A DNA stretch of 37,959 bases from Bacteroidales bacterium (GTDB lineage Bacteria > Bacteroidota > Bacteroidia > Bacteroidales > UBA932): contig JAEEOM010000003.1 of the NCBI GenBank assembly GCA_016284265.1, forward strand, positions 1-37,959, read 5' to 3'. The notes below the pieces were generated by a model. It worked only from the letters and a program-made list of their open reading frames with translations. It ran no database searches and was not told the origin of the DNA. Position numbers and translations under genes: made by a program. Below are positions 7,060 through 15,837 of the stretch, piece after piece (within the stretch, counting starts at the first letter, position 1; every line of letters begins with the position of its first letter).

Positions 7060-9169
7060 ACGTTATATCGACCATATCGCCGGTCAGCTCGGTGTGGCTG
7101 TCTGGCAGGTAGAGCATTGCATCGACCTTTTCGAAGAAGGGGCGACCGTTCCCTTCATCAGTCGCTACCGGAAGGAGCGCACTGGCGCGCTCGATGAGCT
7201 GCAGGTAGCGGCCGTCCGGCACTACTGGCTCCGCTTCAGCGATTTGGAAAAGCGCAAGGCTTCAATCCTCGCCAGTATCGAGGAGCAGGGCAAGCTGACG
7301 GACGAACTCCGTACGGCCATCGAGAACGAAGTGGATGCCCAAACCGTGGAAGATCTCTACCTGCCTTACCGGCCGAAGCGCCGGACGCGGGCCTCGATTG
7401 CCCGTGAGCAGGGCTATGAGCCGCTGGCGCTGAAACTGTGGGCCATGGAACTCGATCATCCCGAGCGGGAGAGCGAAGAAGCCTTGGCAGGCGCCCGCGA
7501 TATCGTCGTCGAGATGATCTCGGAGAGTCAACCGGTCCGTGCGCAGTTGCGCGACCTTTACCAGCGCTGGGGAACGGTCGCTTCGCACGTGTCCCGTGGC
7601 AAGGAAGACGATGCGGAAGCACAGAATTATCAGAATTACTTCGATTTCTCGCAGCGGCTCGACCGGGTACCTTCACACCGGCTGCTGGCGATGCTCCGCG
7701 CTCGGGCGCAGGGGTTCGTGAACGTGAAAGTGGAAGTCAATCCGGAGCATGCGATGGAACGGATTGCCCGCAAAGTCTATGCGGGCAAGCGCCGCCCGGT
7801 GCCGGCCTGCCGGCAGCAGGTGGAGACGGCCATGGAAGATGCCTACAAGCGTCTGCTGCATCCCTCCATTGAAAACGAAGTGCTTGCGCAGGCGAAGGAG
7901 AAGGCCGACATTGAGGCTATCCGCGTGTTCGGAGAGAATCTGCGCGAACTGTTGCTCGCACCGCCGGTCGGACAGAAACGGACCCTGGCCATCGATCCCG
8001 GATTCCGGACCGGCTGCAAGGTGGTCTGCCTCGACGCACAGGGCACGCTCCTCCACAACGATACCATCTATCCGCATCCGCCGGTGGGCGAGAAGATGGC
8101 AGCCATGCGCAAGATCTCGGCGATGGTCGAGGCCTACAAGATCGAGGTGATCGCCATCGGCAACGGCACGGCCGGCCGGGAAACGGAGGCGTTCATCCAG
8201 AAAATCGCCCTTCCCGAGGGCGTCCGGGTTTATTCTGTGAGCGAAGACGGGGCATCCGTCTATTCGGCTTCCGAAGTGGCCCGGGAGGAGTTCCCCGATT
8301 ATGACGTCACGGTGCGCGGGGCCGTGTCGATCGGCCGCCGCCTCATGGACCCGCTCGCCGAACTGGTGAAGATCGATCCCAAAAGCATCGGGGTGGGGCA
8401 GTATCAGCACGACGTGGACCAGACCCTCCTGAAAGAGCGCCTTGACGAAACGGTGGAAAGCTGTGTCAACAGTGTCGGTATCAACCTGAATACAGCCAGC
8501 AGCTGGCTGTTGCGCTATGTATCGGGCATCGGTCCGGTCCTGGCCCGCAATATCGTGGACTATCGCACGGAGCACGGTCCGTTCGCATCCCGCGACGACC
8601 TGCTGCAGGTCAAGCGGCTTGGTGCCAAGGTATTCGAGCAATGCGCGGGTTTCCTCCGCATCCCCGATGCGGTCAATCCGCTCGACAACACGGCCGTCCA
8701 CCCTGAACGCTATGACCTCGTGAAGCGGATGGCCGCAGATGCCGGGATCCCGGTCGGGACGTTCATTGCCGACGCTGCAATCCGCGGAAAGGTCGATCTC
8801 AAACGCTATGTGTCCGGGGATGTGGGCATGCCTACACTGACCGACATCATGGCGGAGCTGGCCAAACGGGGCCGGGATCCGCGCGGGTCGATCCACGTGT
8901 TCGAGTTCTCGCAGGAGATCCATTCGATCGAGGACGTGCAGGTCGGTATGATCCTGCCTTGCGTGGTGACCAACGTGACGGCGTTCGGCGCCTTCGTGGA
9001 TATCGGCATCCACGAGCATGGTCTCATCCATGTGTCCCAGATGGCCGACAAGTATGTGAACGATCCGTCCAAGGTACTGAAGGTTCACCAGCAACTGGAG
9101 GCCAAGGTCATCAGCGTAGATCTGGACCGGGGCCGGATCGGACTCTCATTGAAAGGAATGAAAAGATGA
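7052..9169 (+). CDS. tex: Tex-family RNA-binding transcription accessory protein
   Basis: A 705-aa cytoplasmic protein with the full Tex domain order. It has an N-terminal helical region, a YqgF/RNase H-like domain (TLAIDPGFRTGCK, Asp at about 315), helix-hairpin-helix motifs (VSGIGPVLARNIVDYR, FASRDDLLQVKRLGAKVFEQ), and a C-terminal S1 RNA-binding domain (VTNVTAFGAFVDIGIHEHGL, about residues 630-700). Tex is related to eukaryotic Spt6 and binds nucleic acid; its detailed role in Bacteroidota is not known. The ATG at 7052 overlaps the ClC stop by 8 nt, and the gene's stop overlaps the next start, so it sits inside a translationally coupled chain. Length is slightly under the usual 750-780 aa. 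Confidence 0.94.
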   Translation: MNKRYIDHIAGQLGVAVWQVEHCIDLFEEGATVPFISRYRKERTGALDELQVAAVRHYWLRFSDLEKRKASILASIEEQGKLTDELRTAIENEVDAQTVEDLYLPYRPKRRTRASIAREQGYEPLALKLWAMELDHPERESEEALAGARDIVVEMISESQPVRAQLRDLYQRWGTVASHVSRGKEDDAEAQNYQNYFDFSQRLDRVPSHRLLAMLRARAQGFVNVKVEVNPEHAMERIARKVYAGKRRPVPACRQQVETAMEDAYKRLLHPSIENEVLAQAKEKADIEAIRVFGENLRELLLAPPVGQKRTLAIDPGFRTGCKVVCLDAQGTLLHNDTIYPHPPVGEKMAAMRKISAMVEAYKIEVIAIGNGTAGRETEAFIQKIALPEGVRVYSVSEDGASVYSASEVAREEFPDYDVTVRGAVSIGRRLMDPLAELVKIDPKSIGVGQYQHDVDQTLLKERLDETVESCVNSVGINLNTASSWLLRYVSGIGPVLARNIVDYRTEHGPFASRDDLLQVKRLGAKVFEQCAGFLRIPDAVNPLDNTAVHPERYDLVKRMAADAGIPVGTFIADAAIRGKVDLKRYVSGDVGMPTLTDIMAELAKRGRDPRGSIHVFEFSQEIHSIEDVQVGMILPCVVTNVTAFGAFVDIGIHEHGLIHVSQMADKYVNDPSKVLKVHQQLEAKVISVDLDRGRIGLSLKGMKR

Positions 9170-11568
9170 AAGGTAGATTTTTATGGAAGGTCGCCGCGGG
9201 GATCGCGGCGATTCTTGTCGTGTCGGCGGTTGATGCCGCTGCACAGAAGTACACGGTCAGTGGTTATCTGACCGACGCTGCGTCGGGCGAATCGCTGATC
9301 AGTGCCGCTCTGGTGGACCGTACGTCCGGCCAGGGAACGGTGAGCAACAACTACGGTTACTATACGCTGACGCTCCCCGCCGGGGAACATTCATTCGAAT
9401 ACTCATACATGGGTTATGAGACAGTGACGATGTCTCTCCCTCTTACGCGTGATACGGTGATCCATGTGGCCCTCAAGCCATCGGCGGAGTTCCTGCAAGG
9501 CGCTTCCGTGACGGCCTCCCGTTCTGAGACCGGCGTTCGCGGTACCCAGATGAGTGCCATCGAGATACCGGTCCACCAGATCCAACGGGTCCCGGCTCTG
9601 GCCGGCGAGGTGGATGTCATCAAGGCCCTTCAGTTGCTGCCGGGCGTGCAGTCCGGAACCGAGGGCGCTGCCGGGATGTATGTCCGCGGCGGCGGTCCCG
9701 ATGAGAACCTGCTGCTGCTCGATGGTGTGCCGATCTATAATGTCAACCACATGATGGGCTTTTTCTCAGTGTTCAATGCCGACGCCATCAAGAACGTGAC
9801 GCTGTATAAGGGCAGTTTCCCGGCCCGTTTCGGCAGCCGGCTCTCCAGCGTCGTGGATATCCGCATGAAAGACGGGAACGACCAGGAATTCCATGGCAGC
9901 GCCTCGCTCGGCCTTTTGTCGGCCAAGGTCAACTTGGAAGGACCCATCATCAAGGGGAAGACCACGTTCAACCTGTCGGCGCGGCGAACCTACTACGATA
10001 TCCTCTCGCAACCGCTGATCGCGTATATCGTGGCACGCGAGGGCAATGACGGGGAAACGGGCACGGGCGGATATTATTTCTACGACGTGAATGCCAAGCT
10101 TACGCATACCTTCTCGAATCGCGACAAGCTCTACGTCAGCTATTATATGGGCGACGATGACGTGTATGCCCGGTACAGCAACCGGGACGAGGAGACGGAG
10201 GGCCGTTTCAAGATGGGTTGGCATTGGGGCAACATCGTGGGCTCGGTACGCTGGAACCATGTTTTCGGTCCCCGGCTGTTCGTCAATATAACCGTCAATT
10301 ATACGCAGTACAGGCATCGGCTGGACATCCGCGATACCGAGCGGTTGCGCAACACCCCGTCTGCGCCGGAGACGGAGATGTTCCTCGGCTACAACTCGCT
10401 GATCAACGACCTGTCGGCGGCGGCGGATTTTGAATTCCATCCGTCGCCTGTCCACGAGATCCGTTTCGGCGGCACCTATATCCGGCATGCATTCAAGCCT
10501 TCCGTCTCGACGATCCGCTACCGCGAAGGGACAGACCGGGACGCCGCCCTTGACACGACGTTCGGCGACCGGAATCTCTTTACGGGCGAAGCGGCCGCTT
10601 TTGTCGAAGACAACTGGTCGGTGACCCCCTGGCTGAAGTTGAACGCCGGTCTCCGGTATTCCCTTTACACGGCGGCGGGCTGCGCCTATCATGCGCTGGA
10701 GCCCCGCCTGAGCCTGCGGGCGCTGTTCACGGACGACTTTTCGTTCAAGGCCTCGTATTCCGAGATGAACCAGGCGGTCCATATGCTGAGCAACAGCGAC
10801 ATTTCCTTGCCGACCGATCTCTGGGTCCCCTCGACCGATCGGATTCCGCCGATGCGGTCCCGGCAGGCCGCAGCGGGGCTGTTCTACAGTCTCGGACAAG
10901 TGGACCTCTCGGTGGAGGGCTATTACAAGACGATGGACAACGTTCTGGAATACCGCGACGGCGCTTCGTTCTTCGGTTCTTCCACCGGCTGGGAAGAGAA
11001 AGTGGCCGTCGGTCGGGGTTGGGCGTACGGTGTGGAATTCCTGGCCCAGAAGAAGATCGGCAAGCTGAGCGGCTGGGTGGGATACACCTGGTCGAAAGCG
11101 ATGCGGAAGTTCGATCAGGAAGGGAATATCGTCAATTTCGGAGAGCCGTTCCCGGCCCGTTACGACCGCCGGCATGACCTGAGCGTCACAGCTTCTTACG
11201 CCTTCAGCAAACGCTTCGACTTGGCGGCGACCTTTGTGTATGGAACGGGCGTGTGCGGTTCGCTGGCGCTCCAGCGGGTTGCTGTCCCGTACTACAATGT
11301 CTTTCTGGACGGACGCTTCTCGGACCCGGTGCCGATGGATTACCTCGAAGGGCGGAACAACTACCGGCTGCCTTCCTACCAGCGGCTTGACCTGGGGGTG
11401 AACTTCCACCGCCAATGGCGCAACGGCAACCACCGGACCATCAGCGTAAGCGTCTACAATGCCTACAACCGGAAGAATCCCTTCATCGTGTATCGCAGCG
11501 GTTCGTCGCTCATGCAGCTGTCGATCTTCCCGGTCATGCCGTCGGTTTCGTATACGTTTTATTTTTAG
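9166..11568 (+). CDS. TonB-dependent outer-membrane receptor with CarboxypepD_reg-like domain
   Basis: An 800-aa outer-membrane protein. It has a signal peptide (residues 1-26, ending AAAQ), a carboxypeptidase-regulatory-like beta domain (about 27-105; GYLTDAASGESLISAALV), a plug domain (about 125-235; LPGVQSGTEGAAGMYVRGG, LLLLDGVPIYN), and a long beta-barrel ending in the aromatic SYTFYF. The plug/barrel type matches receptors paired with DUF4249 lipoproteins, and such a gene follows after 14 nt. The substrate is unknown; iron complexes or small organic ligands are possible and there is no SusD partner. Its ATG shares the ATGA of the tex stop. Confidence 0.92.
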   Translation: MKGRFLWKVAAGIAAILVVSAVDAAAQKYTVSGYLTDAASGESLISAALVDRTSGQGTVSNNYGYYTLTLPAGEHSFEYSYMGYETVTMSLPLTRDTVIHVALKPSAEFLQGASVTASRSETGVRGTQMSAIEIPVHQIQRVPALAGEVDVIKALQLLPGVQSGTEGAAGMYVRGGGPDENLLLLDGVPIYNVNHMMGFFSVFNADAIKNVTLYKGSFPARFGSRLSSVVDIRMKDGNDQEFHGSASLGLLSAKVNLEGPIIKGKTTFNLSARRTYYDILSQPLIAYIVAREGNDGETGTGGYYFYDVNAKLTHTFSNRDKLYVSYYMGDDDVYARYSNRDEETEGRFKMGWHWGNIVGSVRWNHVFGPRLFVNITVNYTQYRHRLDIRDTERLRNTPSAPETEMFLGYNSLINDLSAAADFEFHPSPVHEIRFGGTYIRHAFKPSVSTIRYREGTDRDAALDTTFGDRNLFTGEAAAFVEDNWSVTPWLKLNAGLRYSLYTAAGCAYHALEPRLSLRALFTDDFSFKASYSEMNQAVHMLSNSDISLPTDLWVPSTDRIPPMRSRQAAAGLFYSLGQVDLSVEGYYKTMDNVLEYRDGASFFGSSTGWEEKVAVGRGWAYGVEFLAQKKIGKLSGWVGYTWSKAMRKFDQEGNIVNFGEPFPARYDRRHDLSVTASYAFSKRFDLAATFVYGTGVCGSLALQRVAVPYYNVFLDGRFSDPVPMDYLEGRNNYRLPSYQRLDLGVNFHRQWRNGNHRTISVSVYNAYNRKNPFIVYRSGSSLMQLSIFPVMPSVSYTFYF

Positions 11569-11582
11569 TAGGAGGGCCTGTC

Positions 11583-12485
11583 ATGAAAAAGATTAACAAT
11601 CTGGTTTTTGGGGTCTGCTGGATGCTGCTCTCCGTGGTATCCGCCTGCGAGACGGAGATTGAATTCAACGGGGAAGAGCGTGTTCCGCGGCTGACGGTCT
11701 CGGTGGTCGCCGTCGCCGGCAGTCCGCTGACCGTTGACGTGTCCGCTTCGGTTTTCTTCCTGGACAGAGGCGACGAGGGATATACCGCGCCGCTCGATAC
11801 GGTGCAAGGCCGTGTACGGGTATTCGTGAACGGCAGCCAGACCGGTTTGGAAGCGGAGCGGTTGCCGGAAACGGGCCTTTTCGGCCTTCGCTATGGCTGT
11901 TCCTATAAGCCTGCGCCCGGCGACCGGATTCGCATCGAGGCTGCATTTCCCGGTCTGGACGCCGTCTCGGCCGAGACGCAGGTCCCGCTCATCCCCCGCT
12001 TCGAAGTGACTGCCGTGTCCCCGGACAACCACGAGCTGACCCTCCGCATCCAGGATGATGCCTCTTTCGAGAAATACTATTCCCTGCGGGTATTCAAAAC
12101 TTATGAAGATGAGAGTGGAGCCTATGACCTTCCGGTCATCTTTACCTCCAATGACGTGATCTTCCACAAGACATCGACGGGCTTGGCGGATCTGTTCGAC
12201 ATCGGTGGATCGGAGGACTGGCAGTCCGTGCAGTTGTTTTCCGACGCCCTGTTCAGGGGGAAGTCCTATACATTCAAAATCCGCGTACAGGACGATGAAC
12301 CCGTCTTCGTGGAGTTGGGAGCGGTTACCGACAGCTTCTACTGGTACGCGACATCGTTTGAAACATTGCGGGATCTGGGCGGTTTCACGCTGTTCGTCGA
12401 AGGGGTCCCGCTTTATTCCAATGTGTCGGGCGGTTATGGCGTCATCTGTGCTTCGGCTTACTCCTCCGTCAAGATAGAATGGTAA
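11583..12485 (+). CDS. DUF4249-type lipoprotein, receptor partner
   Basis: A 300-aa lipoprotein with the N-terminal hydrophobic segment MKKINNLVFGVCWMLLSVVS followed by a lipidation Cys at about 22. The mature domain is beta-rich (LTVSVVAVAGSPLTVDVSAS; YKPAPGDRIRIEA; VTAVSPDNHELTLRIQDD) and matches the general build of DUF4249 proteins, which regularly follow TonB-dependent receptors of this class in Bacteroidota. A cell-surface role in capturing or gating the receptor's substrate is inferred from this pairing. A good ribosome-binding site, TAGGAGGG, lies upstream. It closes the unit, since a fresh promoter follows. Confidence 0.82.
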   Translation: MKKINNLVFGVCWMLLSVVSACETEIEFNGEERVPRLTVSVVAVAGSPLTVDVSASVFFLDRGDEGYTAPLDTVQGRVRVFVNGSQTGLEAERLPETGLFGLRYGCSYKPAPGDRIRIEAAFPGLDAVSAETQVPLIPRFEVTAVSPDNHELTLRIQDDASFEKYYSLRVFKTYEDESGAYDLPVIFTSNDVIFHKTSTGLADLFDIGGSEDWQSVQLFSDALFRGKSYTFKIRVQDDEPVFVELGAVTDSFYWYATSFETLRDLGGFTLFVEGVPLYSNVSGGYGVICASAYSSVKIEW

Positions 12486-12496
12486 GAAAAAAATGC

Positions 12497-12504
12497 TATT
12501 TTTG
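12497..12504 (+). promoter_or_regulatory. -7 box (TATTTTTG) for the glycosyltransferase operon
   Basis: A match to TAnnTTTG lies 23 nt before the ATG at 12528 and 11 nt after the DUF4249 stop. It would drive the five-gene run through pheT. Confidence 0.55.
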
Positions 12505-12527
12505 TAGGTTACAATAAAACGGAACTT

Positions 12528-13253
12528 ATGGACCGGAAAGTCATCATCATCCCTACGTACAACGAGAAGGAGAACATCGAAAAGATGATCCGTACCCTGC
12601 GTACGCTCGACGGCGATTACCATATCCTGGTGATTGACGACGGATCGCCCGACGGAACGGCGTCGATCGTAAAGTCGCTCCAGGCGGAGTTTCCGCAGCA
12701 GTTGCATCTGATTGAACGGGCAGGGAAGCAGGGGTTGGGTACAGCCTACCTGACCGGCTTCCGCTGGGCGTTGGAACACGGCTATGATTACGTCTTCGAG
12801 ATGGATGCCGACTTTTCCCACAAACCTTCCGATGTGCCACGCCTGTATGCGGCCTGTGCGGAAGGTGGCGCCGACCTGTCCATCGGTTCACGCTATTGCA
12901 ACGGCATCAGCGTGATCAACTGGCCGATCGGACGTGTAATCATGTCCTACTATGCTTCGGCCTATGTGCGGACCGTCTTGCGGATGAAGGTGTACGATAC
13001 GACGGCCGGGTTTAAGTGCTATTCGCGAAAAGTGTTGGAAGCCATTGATTTCGACCGGATTCAGATGCATGGTTACGGCTTCCAGATTGAAATGAAATAC
13101 AACGCGTTCAAGCTCGGTTTCAAGATTGTCGAAGTGCCGATCATTTTCGAGGACCGGAAGGAAGGAACTTCCAAGATGAGTTCTGGTATCTTCGGCGAAG
13201 CCTTCTGGGGCGTGCTCCGCTTGCGTTTCCGTAAAATCCGTCCGCGCCGATGA
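12528..13253 (+). CDS. DPM1-like polyprenol-phosphate mannosyltransferase (GT2)
   Basis: A 241-aa GT-A fold glycosyltransferase without the C-terminal membrane helices seen in longer relatives. Visible motifs are IIIPTYNEKENIEKMI, VIDDGSPDGTA, the metal-binding FEMDADFSHKPSD, IGSRYCNG, and the family-typical GYGFQIEMKYNAFKLGFKI with VPIIFEDRKEGTSKM. It should transfer a hexose, probably mannose, from a nucleotide sugar to polyprenyl phosphate at the cytoplasmic face of the membrane; the sugar is not proven by the sequence. Its stop overlaps the next start in ATGA, indicating coupling. Confidence 0.9.
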   Translation: MDRKVIIIPTYNEKENIEKMIRTLRTLDGDYHILVIDDGSPDGTASIVKSLQAEFPQQLHLIERAGKQGLGTAYLTGFRWALEHGYDYVFEMDADFSHKPSDVPRLYAACAEGGADLSIGSRYCNGISVINWPIGRVIMSYYASAYVRTVLRMKVYDTTAGFKCYSRKVLEAIDFDRIQMHGYGFQIEMKYNAFKLGFKIVEVPIIFEDRKEGTSKMSSGIFGEAFWGVLRLRFRKIRPRR

Positions 13254-14167
13254 GTGAACAGGGAAAAGGACTGAGCCTGGTCTGGTACCTGGGAATTCTG
13301 GTTACCGTCTTTCTCTGGGGCATGTCGTTCCTCTGGAGCGACTCCGTGCTCGACCAGGGGACGCCCGTGTTCACTTTTATTTTCACCCGTATGATTATCG
13401 CCGCCACCGCACTGTTGCTGTTCAGCCTGCTTACGGGCAAGTTCCAGCGCATCCGGAAGGGCGACCTGAAGTGGTTCGCGGCCATGACGGCCTTCGAACC
13501 GTTCCTGTATTTCCTGGGCGAAACATTTGGCCTTAAGATTACCGGCTCGCCGACGCTCTGCTCGGTCATTATCGCCACGATTCCGGTGTTCAGCCTGATC
13601 GTGGGCTGGATTGTGTTCCGCGAGAAGCTCTCCACGCTCAACCGGGCTGGCATCTTCGTGGCCGTGGCAGGCGTGATCCTCTTCATCCTGATCGGCGGAA
13701 ACCTGCACACCGACTACCTGTACGGCATCCTGATCCTTTTTCTGGCCGTCATCGGATCGACCGGTTATACCGCCATCTGCAAAAAACTGGCTAACAAGGG
13801 CTACAATGCCTTCTCCATCGTCACTTGGCAGTTCATCCTGGCCATCGGCTATTTCCTGATCCCGTTCCTGATCTTCGACGCCGCGACCTGGACGCCTGCG
13901 TACCTGGCCTGGCCTGTGCTGGAGCCCATTATCATGCTGGCCGTACTCTGCTCGGGCGTAGCATTCGTCATCTACGCCGCTTGCGTCGACCGGATCGGCA
14001 TGACTCGAACTACGGTGTTCCTGCCGCTGGTGGCCATCGTTTCGGCCGTGGCCGCCCTGATTCTGGGGCAAGATAACCTGCATCCGCTGCAGATGGCCGG
14101 CATCCTGATTGCCATGGCCGGTGTGGTCATGGCACAATATACTTCGCAAAAACGTAAACAAGCATGA
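13250..14167 (+). CDS. EamA/DMT-family transporter
   Basis: A 305-aa inner-membrane protein with about ten hydrophobic segments arranged as two EamA repeats of five helices. Recognisable features are LGILVTVFLWGMSFLWSD at the N-terminus, ITGSPTLCSVIIATIPVFSL in repeat one, and GVAFVIYAACVDRIGMTRTT in repeat two. It belongs to the drug/metabolite transporter superfamily, and the substrate cannot be read from the sequence. It overlaps the genes on both sides by 4 nt, so it is translated from the glycosyltransferase operon. Confidence 0.88.
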   Translation: MSEQGKGLSLVWYLGILVTVFLWGMSFLWSDSVLDQGTPVFTFIFTRMIIAATALLLFSLLTGKFQRIRKGDLKWFAAMTAFEPFLYFLGETFGLKITGSPTLCSVIIATIPVFSLIVGWIVFREKLSTLNRAGIFVAVAGVILFILIGGNLHTDYLYGILILFLAVIGSTGYTAICKKLANKGYNAFSIVTWQFILAIGYFLIPFLIFDAATWTPAYLAWPVLEPIIMLAVLCSGVAFVIYAACVDRIGMTRTTVFLPLVAIVSAVAALILGQDNLHPLQMAGILIAMAGVVMAQYTSQKRKQA

Positions 14168-14871
14168 AACATAACGGACTGACATTGGGTGTACTCGGCG
14201 GCATGGGCCCGGCGGCGACGGCGGAATTCCAGCGGCTGCTGGCCGTCAAGGCACCGGCTACGTGCGACCAGGAGCATCCGCGAATGATCGTCTATTCGCA
14301 TACGGTCACACCCGACCGCACCACGTATTTGTTGGGCAAGGGCCCCGACCCCGAACCCTATCTGCTGGAAGGACTCCAGACCCTCATCGGCTGGGGCGCC
14401 GACCGGCTGGCGGTCACCTGCAACACGGCGCATCATTTCATCGATCGTTTCATCGAACAGGGACTGATTTCCGTTCCGGTGATCCATATCATCGAAGAGA
14501 CGGTCCGCACGTGCCGGGAACGCAGTCCGCAGGGCGCCTGGCTGACGGCGACCCTGGGAACGATGAAGACCGGGCTTTACCAGCGTCACGGCGCGGCGTC
14601 GGGCTATCGTTTACGGATTCCCGAGCCGGCCATGCAGGAGGAAATCCATGTCGTGACCGATTTGGTAAAAGGTGGCCAGCAGGAAGAGGCGGGTCGTCGC
14701 TATCACGATATCGTGGAGCGGCTCTGGCAGATTGAGCGGATTCCTGTCGTGCTGGCTTGTACCGAACTGCCCGTGGCTTACCAGCGCGCCGGACTTCCGC
14801 CGGAGATGGGTATCTCTTCGCTGGAGTCGCTGGCGGACGGTTGTATCAGAGAACTCTATAAACCTTTGTGA
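14164..14871 (+). CDS. Aspartate/glutamate racemase-family protein
   Basis: A 235-aa cytoplasmic protein of the Asp/Glu/hydantoin racemase superfamily. The N-terminal GVLGGMGPAAT motif and the two active-site cysteine regions, LAVTCNTAHHF and VLACTELPVAY, are present, as required for two-base racemisation. It most resembles the amino-acid racemase branch (aspartate racemase/YgeA-like) rather than MurI, but which amino acid it uses is not settled. It overlaps the EamA gene by 4 nt and lies 1 nt before ftsY. A link to D-amino acid supply for the envelope is possible and unproven. Confidence 0.85.
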   Translation: MKHNGLTLGVLGGMGPAATAEFQRLLAVKAPATCDQEHPRMIVYSHTVTPDRTTYLLGKGPDPEPYLLEGLQTLIGWGADRLAVTCNTAHHFIDRFIEQGLISVPVIHIIEETVRTCRERSPQGAWLTATLGTMKTGLYQRHGAASGYRLRIPEPAMQEEIHVVTDLVKGGQQEEAGRRYHDIVERLWQIERIPVVLACTELPVAYQRAGLPPEMGISSLESLADGCIRELYKPL

Positions 14872-14872
14872 T

Positions 14873-15826
14873 ATGGGACTTTTCAACTGGAAGAAAAAAG
14901 AGAAGAAGGAAGAAGGAGCGTTGGACAGCGGTCTCGAGAAGACGAAACGTTCGCTGTTCGAGAAAATCTCGTATGCCATAGCCGGCAAGAGCGTGGTGGA
15001 CGACGAGGTGCTCGATTCGCTCGAAGAGGTGCTGATCGCCTCTGATGTCGGCGTGGAGACTACCCAGAACATCATTGAGCGCCTGGAGGCGCGTGTGGCC
15101 CGCGACAAGTACTTGAATACGGACGAAGTGAACCGATATCTCTGCGAGGAGATCGAAGGTCTGCTGGACGCGGCTGCCGACGGCAAGAGCACCGCACCGT
15201 TTGATTTCTCGAAGAAGCCTTATGTCATGATGGTCGTAGGTGTCAATGGCGTCGGTAAGACGACGACCATCGGCAAACTGGCAGCTCAACTCAGGGCCCA
15301 GGGAAAGAAGGTGGTACTCGGTGCCGCCGATACGTTCCGCGCCGCGGCCGTGGACCAGCTGGTCATCTGGGCGGAACGCGCAGGCGTGGATATCGTGAAA
15401 CAGGAGATGGGTTCCGACCCTGCCTCGGTGGCGTATGACAGTGTCAAGAGCGCCGTGGCCAAAGGAGCCGACGTGGTGATTGTCGATACGGCGGGCCGGC
15501 TCCACAACAAGATCAACCTGATGAACGAGCTGACGAAGATCAAGAATGTGATGAAGAAGGTGGTCCCCGACGCGCCCCACGAAGTACTGTTGGTGATTGA
15601 CGGATCGACCGGCCAGAACGGCTTCCTGCAGGCAAAGGAGTTCACCCGGGCCACCGATGTGTCCGCGCTGGCGGTGACCAAACTCGACGGCACGGCGAAA
15701 GGCGGCGTGGTGATCGGCATCAGTGACCAGTTCAAGATCCCCATCAAGTTCATCGGCGTGGGCGAAAAGATCGACGACCTGAAACTTTTCGACAAGAAAG
15801 AATTCGTGGAATCATTGTTTGATTAA
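14873..15826 (+). CDS. ftsY: Signal recognition particle receptor FtsY
   Basis: A 317-aa SRP-receptor GTPase. It has a short Lys/Glu-rich N-terminus (FNWKKKEKKEE) instead of the long acidic domain of E. coli, a helical N domain, and the G domain with P-loop GVNGVGKTTT (123-132), DTFRAAAVDQL, DTAGRLHN and TKLDGTAKGG. It docks ribosome-SRP complexes at the inner membrane for co-translational insertion. The ATG at 14873 gives the usual length; frames farther upstream run inside the racemase gene. It is 11 nt before pheT. Confidence 0.97.
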   Translation: MGLFNWKKKEKKEEGALDSGLEKTKRSLFEKISYAIAGKSVVDDEVLDSLEEVLIASDVGVETTQNIIERLEARVARDKYLNTDEVNRYLCEEIEGLLDAAADGKSTAPFDFSKKPYVMMVVGVNGVGKTTTIGKLAAQLRAQGKKVVLGAADTFRAAAVDQLVIWAERAGVDIVKQEMGSDPASVAYDSVKSAVAKGADVVIVDTAGRLHNKINLMNELTKIKNVMKKVVPDAPHEVLLVIDGSTGQNGFLQAKEFTRATDVSALAVTKLDGTAKGGVVIGISDQFKIPIKFIGVGEKIDDLKLFDKKEFVESLFD

Positions 15827-15837
15827 TCATTGACATT

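Noticed and set aside
7673-9094. Minus-strand open frame of 473 codons opposite tex
   Set aside because: Tex is unambiguous on the plus strand, and the antisense product lacks any domain.
9766-11433. Minus-strand open frame of 555 codons opposite the TonB receptor
   Set aside because: The plus strand encodes a clear receptor barrel; the antisense product is Arg/Val/His-rich with no motif.
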